Assembly: GCA_030651695.1 (NCBI GenBank)
Contig: JAUSCD010000012.1
Span: 124,001-188,000, forward strand
Direction: 5' to 3'
From: Pseudohongiella sp.
Lineage (GTDB): Bacteria > Pseudomonadota > Gammaproteobacteria > Pseudomonadales > Pseudohongiellaceae
Length of the DNA stretch: 64,000 nt
Of the stretch, positions 16,772 through 25,873 are shown in pieces. The position numbers and the translations under genes were made by a program. Position 1 is the first letter of the stretch. Each line of letters begins with the position of its first letter. The notes under the pieces were generated by a model. The model worked only from the letters and a program-made list of their open reading frames with translations. It made no database searches and was not told the DNA's origin.

Positions 16772-18553
16772 TTACAGGCTTAATGGCCAGAACACTAGCA
16801 AGACCGTCAATGCTGTGATCCCGACAATAATATTCATCGGAATACCTGCCCGGAGGAAGTCACTGAAGCGGTAGCCGCCGGGGCCATATACCATCAAATT
16901 TGTCTGATATCCCAATGGGGTAGCAAAACTTGCGGAGGCAGCAATCATGATTGCCAGTATAAAAGGCTCCGGATTCAGACCGGCCTGCTCTGTGATCGCC
17001 AGTGCAAGCGGGACCATGATAACGGCAGCTGCATTATTGGTAATTGTTTCTGTTAACAAGGTGACGGTAATGTATGTAAGTACCAGCAACAACCAAGGTC
17101 TGCCTCCGCTAAGTGCGACCATGTTTTCAGCAAGGACCGCTGCTACGCCGGTAGTTTCCAGCGCCGTACCCAGCGCAAATGATGCGGCTATGGTAATCAG
17201 TACCGGCATATCAAGGCTTTTTTCGGCCTGACTGACAGTCAGACAACCAGTGACCATCATGGCGCCTACGGCTATCAGTGCGGCGTTGAGCATGGAGATC
17301 ACTCCAATTCCGGCACCCAGCACAGCAGTGGCCAGGATCACCCAGGCGATGAGCGCCTTCTCGTGGCGTGGGGGCTCCTTCTCAAGGTCGTTCACAACCA
17401 GAAAGTCTTTGTTATAGCGCTGCCGTGTCACGAACGCAGGTCGCGCTTCCAGCAGCATGGTGTCACCAGGCTGAATAATGATGTTCCCGAGATTACCCTC
17501 TATCCGTTCGCCATTACGGGCCAGCGCCAGCACGATAGCCCCGTAACGGTCATGAAATTTGGAACTACGCACAGTTTCACCAATGGCAGCACAGGATTGT
17601 GAGACCACGACCTCCACCAGTCGACGCTCGGCTCTGTCTTCCATAAGTGGAGTACCGTCACCCATAGAAGCCGACAGGCCATTGATGCGCAACAGATCTG
17701 TGATGGCATCGGTTTCACCGGCAAACACCAGACGGTCCCCGGCCTGCAGGGTCTCTTCAGATGGTGCCGCGGTAACTACGCTTTTGCCGCGTGTGATTTC
17801 CACCAGATAGAGGCGCTCCAGCTCCCGCAGACCTGCCTGCTCTACCGAGAGGCCCACCAGTGGACCTGTAGGGTCCACCGCAACCTCGACGGTAAATTCG
17901 CGCATATTGGCAAACGGCCGGCGAGTACTGCGGTCGGGCAACAACCTTGGCAATACCAGGATCATGAAAGCAGAACCCACGGTAGCAACGGCCAGTCCTA
18001 CCAAAGTAATCGAGAAAATCCCGAAGTCATCCCGACCGGTCAACGCATGGTACTGACCTGCAACCACCAGATTGGTGCTGGTGCCTATCAAAGTGAGGGT
18101 ACCTCCGATAATCGACCCGTAGCTCAAAGGGATCAGTAAACGCGATGGGGCAATACCAATTTTGCGGGACCAGGCATTGATCGCCGGGATCATGGTCGCC
18201 ACAACGGGCGTGTTATTCAGGAAGGCGCTCAGTGGCAGCACTGGCAGCAGTAGTCTGATGATGGCTTTGCGCGTAGTCATTGGCTTGCCAAGCAAGCGAT
18301 TGACCAGCAAGTCAATGCCGCCGGAGGCATGCAGGCCGGCGGCTACCGCAAACATGGCAGCTACGGTTATCAGCCCGCTGTTTGCAAATCCGCCCAGCGC
18401 TTGTGCTGGCGAAAGTACTCCGGCAACACTGAGAATAGTCAACGCTGCCATCAGTACCACATGTGGCGCCAGGCGAGTACTGATCAGCACGCCCAGTACA
18501 CCCACTGTCAAACCCAAAGCCAACCACGCCTGCCAGTCCATAACTCCGCTCAC
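16772..18553 (-). CDS. SLC13-type anion permease with two TrkA-C domains
   Basis: A 593-residue inner-membrane transporter of the divalent anion:sodium symporter group. Two membrane halves flank about 170 cytoplasmic residues (about 215-390) that hold two TrkA-C (RCK_C) regulatory domains. The paired transport signatures are present: NNTPVVATMIP with LIGTSTNL in the first half, and ETITNNAAAVIMVP with PLGYQTNLMVYGPGGY in the second. Related proteins carry sulfate, dicarboxylates or other anions; the substrate is not decidable here. The GTG at 18553 has a TGAGG ribosome site six bases upstream; the ATG at 18541 is the alternative. It follows the pirin gene by 107 AT-rich bases. Confidence 0.87.
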   Translation of the reverse strand: MSGVMDWQAWLALGLTVGVLGVLISTRLAPHVVLMAALTILSVAGVLSPAQALGGFANSGLITVAAMFAVAAGLHASGGIDLLVNRLLGKPMTTRKAIIRLLLPVLPLSAFLNNTPVVATMIPAINAWSRKIGIAPSRLLIPLSYGSIIGGTLTLIGTSTNLVVAGQYHALTGRDDFGIFSITLVGLAVATVGSAFMILVLPRLLPDRSTRRPFANMREFTVEVAVDPTGPLVGLSVEQAGLRELERLYLVEITRGKSVVTAAPSEETLQAGDRLVFAGETDAITDLLRINGLSASMGDGTPLMEDRAERRLVEVVVSQSCAAIGETVRSSKFHDRYGAIVLALARNGERIEGNLGNIIIQPGDTMLLEARPAFVTRQRYNKDFLVVNDLEKEPPRHEKALIAWVILATAVLGAGIGVISMLNAALIAVGAMMVTGCLTVSQAEKSLDMPVLITIAASFALGTALETTGVAAVLAENMVALSGGRPWLLLVLTYITVTLLTETITNNAAAVIMVPLALAITEQAGLNPEPFILAIMIAASASFATPLGYQTNLMVYGPGGYRFSDFLRAGIPMNIIVGITALTVLLVFWPLSL

Positions 18554-18660
18554 AAATAAACCTCAGGCGGGCAGTATACCCAAGGCTTCTTAGTCCTTTA
18601 AAGAATATTTAATCCTTAATATATTCCTTAACGGACTTTAGAAATTACTGTTCCTGAGTC

Positions 18661-19527
18661 TCAGAATCGCGCAGCCAGCGCACCTCTCTGGTAATCCTGA
18701 AGCGCCTGCTCAATCTCCTGCCGCGTATTCATCACAAACGGGCCATACTGGACAACGGGCTCGCGCAAGGGTTTGCCGGCCAGTACAACAATCCTTGTGT
18801 CCGCGCTTTGAGGCACCATTCTCAATGTGTCACCAGCCCGCTGCAGACGCGCCAGATGACCCTGTTTTACAATCGCGCCGGCGTCGCCCAGAGCTATGCT
18901 ACCTTCATACACATAGACCAGGGTTGTGGTGTCTGCCGCCAGAACCAGTGTATTCACTTTCAGAGCGGCACTGAACACCAGGTCCAGATACAGCGGATCA
19001 GTGTCAGGACGCCTCACGAGACCCTCCAGCGGCTGCCCATCAAGCGTGGCACAACCAGCAATCAGTTTTGCACTGACGCCATCAAGCCGGGTGACCGGAA
19101 TACTTGCCGAAGGAATATCCCTGTAGGCAGGTTTTTGCATTTTGCTGTGCGACGGCAGGTTCAACCAGACCTGAAACCCACGCATGCGGCCTTCAGTCTG
19201 CTTGGGCATCTCTGAGTGGATGATACCCGCACCTGCTGTCATCCACTGTACATCGCCATCCTTCAAATCGCCCACATTGCCCATGTGATCCTGATGCTCC
19301 ATACGGCCTTCCAGCATATAGGTGATGGTCTCAAAGCCGCGGTGAGGATGAGGCGGAAATCCGCCAATGTAGTCGTTTATGTCATACGATCCAAACTCAT
19401 CCATCATCAGGTAGGGATCAAAGCGCGAGGGATCTCCGGCACCGCCGAAAACACGCATCAGCTTGACTCCGTCGCCATCCGACGACGGACGGGCAACCAC
19501 AATTTCTTCAATCGATTTGCTGGCCAT
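18661..19527 (-). CDS. Pirin-family protein
   Basis: A bicupin of about 288 residues. The metal-binding cupin motif PHPHRGFETITYMLEGRMEHQDHMGN supplies the His-His-Glu-His set. A WMTAGAGIIHSEMP motif follows. Bacterial pirins are iron-binding redox sensors or quercetinases; which applies is not clear. The start at 19527 is chosen for its GGAGG ribosome site; an in-frame start at 19581 would add 18 non-conserved residues. Divergent from a LysR gene that probably controls it. Confidence 0.9.
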   Translation of the reverse strand: MASKSIEEIVVARPSSDGDGVKLMRVFGGAGDPSRFDPYLMMDEFGSYDINDYIGGFPPHPHRGFETITYMLEGRMEHQDHMGNVGDLKDGDVQWMTAGAGIIHSEMPKQTEGRMRGFQVWLNLPSHSKMQKPAYRDIPSASIPVTRLDGVSAKLIAGCATLDGQPLEGLVRRPDTDPLYLDLVFSAALKVNTLVLAADTTTLVYVYEGSIALGDAGAIVKQGHLARLQRAGDTLRMVPQSADTRIVVLAGKPLREPVVQYGPFVMNTRQEIEQALQDYQRGALAARF

Positions 19528-19583
19528 AATGAAATCCTCCGATTCAGTTGCGACCATTTTAACGATGACTAAACGATGCATTG

Positions 19584-19600
19584 ATACAATTTAAGCGTAT
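19584..19600. promoter_or_regulatory. Candidate LysR operator between pirin and LysR genes
   Basis: ATAC-N9-GTAT is a 17-bp dyad of the classic LysR box type, with T-N11-A inside. It lies in the 108-bp divergent region between the pirin start and the LysR start. The link to this regulator is inferred from position. Confidence 0.5.
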
Positions 19601-19635
19601 TATTCATCTAATTTTCCGAACGTTCCTCAAAATTC

Positions 19636-20556
19636 ATGGCGTATACCACTATGAAAGTACCGCGAATCAGTCTTGAACAATGGGCAGCATTCAAGGCCGT
19701 AGTCGACGAAGGCAGTTTTGCACGCGCCGCCGATGCCCTCAATAAAAGCCAGTCCAGTATCAGCTACGCCATCTCGCGCCTGAACGAGCAGCTGCCTGCC
19801 CCGGTGCTTGAACTGTCTGGGCGCAAGGCAGTGCTGACGCCCGACGGCGAGGTCATGTACCGGCGTGCTGCGCAATTATTACTGCAGGCGCAGGCCGCTG
19901 AGGATACCGCTGGTCTGCTGGCAAGCGGGACAGAGCCTGAAGTGGTTATTGCCGTGGACGGCCTGCTTGAGCCCGGGCACCTGATTGCCGTGCTGGACCG
20001 CTTTTCGTCACTTTACCCAATGACCCGACTACGCATGCTGGAAACCCAATTATCGGGGACTGTAGAAGCCTTGCTGGAGAAGAAGGCTGACATTGTTCTG
20101 GGTAACCAGGTGCCGGTCGGCCATATGGGTGTACCGCTCAAAGTGGTCCGCATGATTGCCGTGGCGCACCCGGATCATCCCCTGTTTGATATCCCGGCCG
20201 ATTCTGGAATCAATGATTTTGAGCTGCGTAGCTGGCGGCAGGTAGTGTTACGGGACAGCGGCACAAAACGGGAACAGGATGCAGGGTGGCTGGGTTCAGA
20301 ACAGCGCTGGACAGTCAGTCATTTCACAACCAGCCTGAAGGTATTGAGAGCCGGGCTGGCGTTTGCGTTTATGCCTTATGACTGGGTGCAGGATGACTTA
20401 AAAAACGGCACCCTGAAGCCGCTTCCCCTAAGTATGGGAGCAGAACGACAACTGCCGATTTACATGATGATGAGCGCGTGTGGCGATAGCATAGGCCCGG
20501 CGACCTCAGCGCTGGCGGCAATGCTGAAAGAGCACTTCAGCAACGCCGCTGACTGA
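19636..20556 (+). CDS. LysR-type transcriptional regulator
   Basis: A 306-residue LysR regulator. The N-terminal helix-turn-helix includes SFARAADALNKSQSSISYAISRLNEQL; the effector-binding domain fills the rest. No good ribosome site precedes the ATG at 19636 or the one at 19651. It is divergent from the pirin gene, with a LysR-type dyad between them, so control of pirin and of itself is likely. The effector is unknown. It ends 14 bases from the convergent carboxylesterase. Confidence 0.88.
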   Translation: MAYTTMKVPRISLEQWAAFKAVVDEGSFARAADALNKSQSSISYAISRLNEQLPAPVLELSGRKAVLTPDGEVMYRRAAQLLLQAQAAEDTAGLLASGTEPEVVIAVDGLLEPGHLIAVLDRFSSLYPMTRLRMLETQLSGTVEALLEKKADIVLGNQVPVGHMGVPLKVVRMIAVAHPDHPLFDIPADSGINDFELRSWRQVVLRDSGTKREQDAGWLGSEQRWTVSHFTTSLKVLRAGLAFAFMPYDWVQDDLKNGTLKPLPLSMGAERQLPIYMMMSACGDSIGPATSALAAMLKEHFSNAAD

Positions 20557-20570
20557 AGACCACCCGGGTA

Positions 20571-22133
20571 CTATCGGCGCCTGTCCATAATACGATCGAT
20601 GACAGACCAGTTGTCTGGCAACAGATTGACCTCTGCGCTGACCTGCGGGCCAATCAATAGGTAATTGCGTTCGGCGTTGGTATAGGGCTTCCACTCAGGC
20701 TGCCCGGCTGCGACTGGCACGCCGGTGCGCGCAAAACTGACCCAGTAATCCGACATTACATCACCAAGACGGTAATCTATCGCCGAAGGCTGATTGCGCA
20801 GGGTGTGCACGGTATTAAATGCATAGGCAATTTCTGCAGCATGGTAGGCCCCCAACTCCTGAGCCGTGGGTCCCGGCGGCCGGTGAGTGAAGAAATATAG
20901 ATAAGCCGGCTGGTCTACGTGGCGGGTCAAATTAGCCCAGGTCACCATGTGCCAGCCAAACGTGACGTCCCGGAAACTGTCGAGACTGGATTTACGGATA
21001 TCCGCGGGCGGATAAATTTCCAGCATCATATCTGCCAGGTCGCCGTAAATACCGTTCACTCGCTCCTCATACGCTTCCGGAGTGCCCGGCAGATTGGAAC
21101 CAGCACCCAGGGTAGTGCCTTCTTCGCTGTTAAATCCTACCAGAATCGGGACCCTGCTCTGACGCCCTTCGGAGAAGCGGGTAAAGGGTTGTTCTGTGAG
21201 CACCCAGCCGTCCACAATACCATCGGTACGGAAGCTGTTATCAGCCGCAGCGTCCAGCAACTGGCGAGCAGGCATCGCACGCAATGCTGTCAGATCAGGT
21301 GCTCCGATTCGCTCGGCAAACTGGGCGCCGGCAGCACTGGCTGAGGCGCCAGCTGAAGTCTGTCTGTCCAGCTCAACGCGCGTATCGAGGCGGGCACCAC
21401 TTTGCGCAATGGCTTTATGGAACAACCCGTCAGCCAGCGGACTGGCTGTCAGGAAATGCACACTCCAGGCGCCAGCTGACTCTCCAAATATAGTGACATT
21501 GGAAGGGTCTCCGCCGAAAGCTGCGATATTTTCCTGCACCCAGCGCAGCGCCTGTATCTGATCGAGAATGCCATAATTTCCAGCTGAGAAATGCTCCGAC
21601 TCAGCAATCAGTGCCGGATGGGCAAAATAACCAAACACACCCAGACGATAATTCACTGTCACCAGCACTACATCCTTTAATGCCAGCTCTGTGCCGTCAT
21701 AGGTATCAATAGCGCCTGAGCCCCGCGTCAACGCGCCGCCATGAAACCACACCATCACGGGTTTGCCGGCAGTATCATTACCTGTGCTCCAGACATTCAG
21801 ATACAGGCAGTCTTCGCTGCTGACGCGGGCCGGGCGGTAAAAGAAGGAACCCTCAGCATAAGGCTGTTGCATGCAGTCGGGACCAAATTCATTGGCCAGG
21901 CGCTCACCCGACCAGCCCGGCGCCGGTTTTGGTGGCGCCCAGCGTGCCATACCCGTGGGCGGTGCCGCATAAGGGATACCCTTAAATACCGCCACGCGTT
22001 GGTTTCGGCTGGAGTATTCCCCTAACAGTTTCCCCTGAGTGCTGGTCACCTGAGGCATATTGGTCTGGGCCAGCGCTGAGGTCGATGTTGCGAGCAACAG
22101 GCTGATTACCAACACTTTCAAAGCGGACTTCAT
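20571..22133 (-). CDS. Type-B carboxylesterase, exported
   Basis: A 520-residue alpha/beta hydrolase of the carboxylesterase/para-nitrobenzyl esterase family. A signal peptide ends at about ALAQ (residue 23). The oxyanion WFHGGALTRGSG loop, the nucleophile elbow GESAGAWS (Ser near residue 218), an acidic FNSEEGTT segment and the late GAYHAAEIAYAF with the catalytic His are all present, so the triad looks complete. A SEDCLYLNVW motif matches the family. A CAGGAG ribosome site supports the ATG. It probably hydrolyses esters in the periplasm; substrate unknown. Confidence 0.9.
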   Translation of the reverse strand: MKSALKVLVISLLLATSTSALAQTNMPQVTSTQGKLLGEYSSRNQRVAVFKGIPYAAPPTGMARWAPPKPAPGWSGERLANEFGPDCMQQPYAEGSFFYRPARVSSEDCLYLNVWSTGNDTAGKPVMVWFHGGALTRGSGAIDTYDGTELALKDVVLVTVNYRLGVFGYFAHPALIAESEHFSAGNYGILDQIQALRWVQENIAAFGGDPSNVTIFGESAGAWSVHFLTASPLADGLFHKAIAQSGARLDTRVELDRQTSAGASASAAGAQFAERIGAPDLTALRAMPARQLLDAAADNSFRTDGIVDGWVLTEQPFTRFSEGRQSRVPILVGFNSEEGTTLGAGSNLPGTPEAYEERVNGIYGDLADMMLEIYPPADIRKSSLDSFRDVTFGWHMVTWANLTRHVDQPAYLYFFTHRPPGPTAQELGAYHAAEIAYAFNTVHTLRNQPSAIDYRLGDVMSDYWVSFARTGVPVAAGQPEWKPYTNAERNYLLIGPQVSAEVNLLPDNWSVIDRIMDRRR

Positions 22134-22367
22134 AACATGGCTCCTGCTCGTGGCATGGGCTTGACCATTGGTTTACTCACCCGGTTTTCCATACCGGATT
22201 TATATACCGGGTTTGATTAAAGACGCTTTCTATACCATGTTTTATCCCGGTCCGCGAGCCTGACCAATGCCAGGAGCTTTTCCGCAGGGTGGTAGAAACG
22301 CGGTAATGTGTTTATCACGCAGTTTGGCTAGAATGCCGCCCACCAGAACCCCTCCAGGCAAGTCACT

Positions 22368-23441
22368 ATGTTCCACCACGCATACCTCTCACTGCCAGGG
22401 CGTCATGCCGCCGCGCTCTGCGTAGTACTTTTGTTCGCGGGCAACAGCTTGTCAGCAGCGGAGAATGACGCTCTGACCGCGCGCACTCCGGTAGATTTCT
22501 GCCTGCAACATCAGGTACTGGATCCCGCGAATGCACAGAAGACTGTCGCACAATTGAGGCAGCTGTGTGAGAGCTCTGGTGAGGCCGCAGGTGAAGCGTC
22601 TGGTCCGCCCTCTGTCGGGCAGTCGGCAAACTCATCGGGCACCGATGCCGCCGCGGTAGTTGTCGCTGTCGCCAGCACATCTGAACCGCCACATGTTCCC
22701 AAAAATGAAGAGCTCAAGGGTTTTTTCCGTCCCTACAAAGATAACTATGTGATTTTTGGCCGCATGCAGATGGACGATGCCAGTGTGCCATTCAGCGGCA
22801 ACGATCTGGATACCAAGTTTGAACTCGGGCTAACTTTCAGTCTGTTTGAGGGCCGTAAGAATTTCGAGTTTCTTGCCCCTCTGCATATAGGTTACTCGCA
22901 AAAGTCCTGGTGGAATATCACCGAGGAATCTGCTCCATTCACCGAGCACAATTACAATCCTGAGATTTACTGGCAGTTTGATCAACCCCGGCGTCCGTTG
23001 ATGGGGCAATTGCCATTTGTTGATGTGATAGGACTAGAGCACCAGTCCAACGGTCAGGCAGGCCTGTTATCACGAAGCTGGGACAGAGTGTATGCACAGA
23101 AACAAATGCAACTGCTGCCTCAACTGAGTGTTGGCATAAAAATCTGGGACATTCTGGGCCGCGATACTACCAATGACAACATCCGCAACTACCTCGGTAA
23201 CGGTCAGCTCAGCATTATGTTTGAACCTAACGACCGGACCAATCTGCGCTGGCGAATCATGCGTGGCAGCGAAGTGAAGACCTTCAGTTATACCTTTGAT
23301 ATTTATTATCGCCGACCTAACGTAAATGGAGCGTTTTTTATTCAGTACCACGATGGTTATGGCGAAGCACTGGCCACTTATAATCAGAAAAGCCAAAGCC
23401 TGCGTGGTGGATTTTATTTCCCGCTGGATATTTTTGACTGA
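22368..23441 (+). CDS. pldA: Outer-membrane phospholipase A (OMPLA)
   Basis: A 357-residue outer-membrane enzyme that hydrolyses phospholipids when the membrane is disturbed. A signal peptide (to about LSAAE) is followed by a low-complexity Ala/Ser/Glu stretch and then a 12-strand barrel of OMPLA type. The catalytic GLEHQSNGQ segment near residue 225 carries His and Ser, and the following SRSWDRVYA aligns with the conserved SRSWNR region of Escherichia coli PldA. It ends in a Phe-rich final strand. The 80-100-residue N-terminal extension before the barrel is longer than in E. coli. It overlaps the convergent PA2778-like gene by 28 bases. Confidence 0.88.
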   Translation: MFHHAYLSLPGRHAAALCVVLLFAGNSLSAAENDALTARTPVDFCLQHQVLDPANAQKTVAQLRQLCESSGEAAGEASGPPSVGQSANSSGTDAAAVVVAVASTSEPPHVPKNEELKGFFRPYKDNYVIFGRMQMDDASVPFSGNDLDTKFELGLTFSLFEGRKNFEFLAPLHIGYSQKSWWNITEESAPFTEHNYNPEIYWQFDQPRRPLMGQLPFVDVIGLEHQSNGQAGLLSRSWDRVYAQKQMQLLPQLSVGIKIWDILGRDTTNDNIRNYLGNGQLSIMFEPNDRTNLRWRIMRGSEVKTFSYTFDIYYRRPNVNGAFFIQYHDGYGEALATYNQKSQSLRGGFYFPLDIFD

Positions 23442-24418
23442 ACCGCCTGCAGAGTCGATCGGAAGTTATCATCATCCGCATCAAGCTCTACGGCCCGTTG
23501 CGCGTGATGCAGTGCAGCAACGGAATCACCCAACTCCAGAGAAATCCAGGCGAGGTTATTGTGTGCACTGGCAAAACCGGCATCGGCCAGCAACAGTTGC
23601 TGCAGCACTTGCGCCGCCTCAGGCATATTGCCCTGGGCGTACAACTGATTGCTTAACCCCATACTCATCAGACGACTGACCGGCCAGCGTTGCAAACCGG
23701 CTCTCCAGCTGCGAATCGCAGGCTCACCCGACTGACTTTGCTCAAAATCAGCAACACGCTGGAAGTATGCTATCTCATCGGCATGTACCGGCAATTCACC
23801 TGGCGTCAGTGCCACCACTGCCCAGTGATCCGCACGCGCCCAGGTTTTTTCAAACAGTGCCAGTGGCATCACATAGTCACGAATGGTACCGGATCGTAAT
23901 CTGATCTCAGAGCGGGTCAGGTCGTAACCCACAACTACAGCATAATGCCACTGAGGCCAGCGCGACAAACCTAAATTCTGCATTACCAGTACGGGCTTAC
24001 CATTGCCTACTTCCTGCAGCATTTCGCTTAATGAACCCGACAAGACGTATGCGATCTGTCCATAACGACGAGTGGCGGCAAGCATTTCAATTTGCAGCGA
24101 TCCGCGCCTGGCGGGTATATATACTTGTGGCACAAGCTCGTCCGGCGTGACGGCTACTGCGCTGTAATTCAGCACTGTAGCCAACGCAGCAGGACCACAC
24201 TGGTAGTCTGCCTGCGGGAAAAATGCGACATCAGAAAGATTAACGGGGGAACTCAATGGCGCAGGAATAGCATGATGCAGGCTTTCTGTCTGCGGACTTG
24301 AAACACAGGCCGCCAATGTGAACGCCATAACCAGACTGATCCATGCCCTGAAACTCAGGGCATGGTCAGTAAGCTCTGGTGATAACACTCGTTGCAAAAC
24401 AGAGCCGGCCCGGAGCAT
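23414..24418 (-). CDS. PA2778-family cysteine peptidase with TPR repeats
   Basis: A lipoprotein-like protein of about 334 residues. An N-terminal segment ends in LAAC, a lipobox. A C39-like papain-fold domain follows, with the nucleophile in YQCGPAALATVLN and the His in WHYAVVVGYD. The second half holds tetratricopeptide-like helices (AHNNLAWISLELGDSVAALHHAQRAVEL). It starts with an ATG at 24418 that overlaps the TGA of the upstream gene (TGATG). The pairing with a small PA2779-type membrane protein matches Pseudomonas aeruginosa PA2778-PA2779. A role in processing a peptide or envelope protein is likely, but the substrate is unknown. Confidence 0.85.
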   Translation of the reverse strand: MLRAGSVLQRVLSPELTDHALSFRAWISLVMAFTLAACVSSPQTESLHHAIPAPLSSPVNLSDVAFFPQADYQCGPAALATVLNYSAVAVTPDELVPQVYIPARRGSLQIEMLAATRRYGQIAYVLSGSLSEMLQEVGNGKPVLVMQNLGLSRWPQWHYAVVVGYDLTRSEIRLRSGTIRDYVMPLALFEKTWARADHWAVVALTPGELPVHADEIAYFQRVADFEQSQSGEPAIRSWRAGLQRWPVSRLMSMGLSNQLYAQGNMPEAAQVLQQLLLADAGFASAHNNLAWISLELGDSVAALHHAQRAVELDADDDNFRSTLQAVQSKISSGK

Positions 24419-24813
24419 CAAAGTCCCGGGAAGATATCAGTTACACCAGCGATATCCAGAAGCATAAAAATCACCAGGATAAACAGAACGGTTTCCAGCA
24501 CGCCCTCGCCTGCCGGCAGCACATCAATCTGTGATGAAAGCGTTGCCAATTCAGCTCCGGTCAATCCAGCAATACGTAATTGCGCATCAGCGACATCAAC
24601 ACCGCGGGCTTCAAGTTGAGCCTGCACATCAGAACGGCTCAGGAAATCATTTACATAAGCGCGTTGCTGATCTACACGCGACTCCTGTACCAGTTGTTGA
24701 GTTGAAACCATGCCAGCAGGCGCGGCATACGCAGAAGGCTGCAAAACAGCGCCTGTGATCATCGCGACAGCCATCATCCATACCGAACCCGTTTTGAACA
24801 AAAGTGATTTCAT
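24418..24813 (-). CDS. PA2779-family small membrane protein
   Basis: A 131-residue protein with a signal peptide (to about AYAAP) and a C-terminal hydrophobic segment (VLETVLFILVIFMLLDIAGVTDIFPGL) that should anchor it. The middle holds the conserved SRSDVQAQLEARGVD motif region of the PA2779 family. AGGAGAG precedes the ATG. Translationally coupled to the PA2778-type peptidase, so it may be that peptidase's partner or substrate; this is inference. Confidence 0.85.
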   Translation of the reverse strand: MKSLLFKTGSVWMMAVAMITGAVLQPSAYAAPAGMVSTQQLVQESRVDQQRAYVNDFLSRSDVQAQLEARGVDVADAQLRIAGLTGAELATLSSQIDVLPAGEGVLETVLFILVIFMLLDIAGVTDIFPGL

Positions 24814-24875
24814 GTTTTAACTCTCCTGTTATTGCTTGTTAAACCCTCTCGGGCTGCTTACTGCCTTGTCTCAGG

Positions 24876-25703
24876 CTATCCGGCCTGATGTAAATGAACA
24901 TCCCGTTGCGGGAACGGAATGGTCAATCCTGCTGTTGCAAATGCTTTATAGACTTCTTCATTCATCCTGAAATGTACCGGCCAGAAATGCTCTGCTTTTA
25001 CCCAGACTCTGACCACAATATTCACAGAACTGTCTGCCAGGGCAGACACTGCCATAAAAGGTTCCGGTTCACCCAGAATACGATCATCACGCGCTATCAG
25101 GGTCCGAATGACAGAGTACGCTGTATCCACATCGTCGCCATACGCGATACCGAAAGTCCAGTCCACCCGCCGCGTTTGCTGGGCGGAGAAATTAATCAAT
25201 GACCCTGTCGCCAATGGACCATTGGGCACGATAATCGTTTTGTTATCCGGCGTGGTTAAAACCGTTACAAAAATCTGAATCTCGCGCACCGTCCCTGCAT
25301 GTCCTTGCGCCTCAATAAAGTCTCCGACTTTAAAATACTTGAAAAACAAAATCATGACACCGCCGGCGAAGTTCTGCAGTGTGCCGGACAAAGCCAGACC
25401 TACCGCCAGACCCGCCGCGCCCAGCAACGCGATGAACGAGGTCATCTGCACGCCCAGCACGCCGAGCGCAGTGATGTACACCAGCACTTTCAGCAGAATA
25501 CTGGTCAGGCTACTGAGAAACGAGGCCAGCGACGGATCAACCTTGCTTTTCGCCAGCATTCGTTTAATGACATTAATGCTGACTCCTACCACCCAGAGTC
25601 CGAGAAACAATGTTGCCAGTGAACCGATCAATCTCGGCCCGTATGTCACCGACAGAACCAGTAACATTTCGGTCGAAAATTCAATGTCTGGCAGCGACTC
25701 CAT
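24876..25703 (-). CDS. Small-conductance mechanosensitive channel
   Basis: A 275-residue MscS-family channel that opens under membrane tension. Three N-terminal helices are followed by the pore-lining Gly/Ala-rich LLGAAGLAVGLALSGTLQNFAGGVMILFFKYFKVGDFIEAQG, nearly identical to the E. coli MscS TM3 and beta-domain entry. The C-terminal cytoplasmic vestibule ends with FPQRDVHL. The ATG at 25703 has a GGGGGA ribosome site; the TTG one codon earlier is not needed. Length is close to E. coli MscS (286). Confidence 0.93.
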   Translation of the reverse strand: MESLPDIEFSTEMLLVLSVTYGPRLIGSLATLFLGLWVVGVSINVIKRMLAKSKVDPSLASFLSSLTSILLKVLVYITALGVLGVQMTSFIALLGAAGLAVGLALSGTLQNFAGGVMILFFKYFKVGDFIEAQGHAGTVREIQIFVTVLTTPDNKTIIVPNGPLATGSLINFSAQQTRRVDWTFGIAYGDDVDTAYSVIRTLIARDDRILGEPEPFMAVSALADSSVNIVVRVWVKAEHFWPVHFRMNEEVYKAFATAGLTIPFPQRDVHLHQAG

Positions 25704-25873
25704 CAATATCCCCCAAAAAAGCCCACAATTATCAGTTCAGGTCATTAACCTACAAGTACGTCGGCAATGTCAAATAGTGGTCAATTGATTGCGATCTGAT
25801 GCAAGCCGGTCTAGAGTATCTGCCTGTTTTCTTAACGCATGGCCAACTGTTTTATTCCCCGGGGGAAATAACC

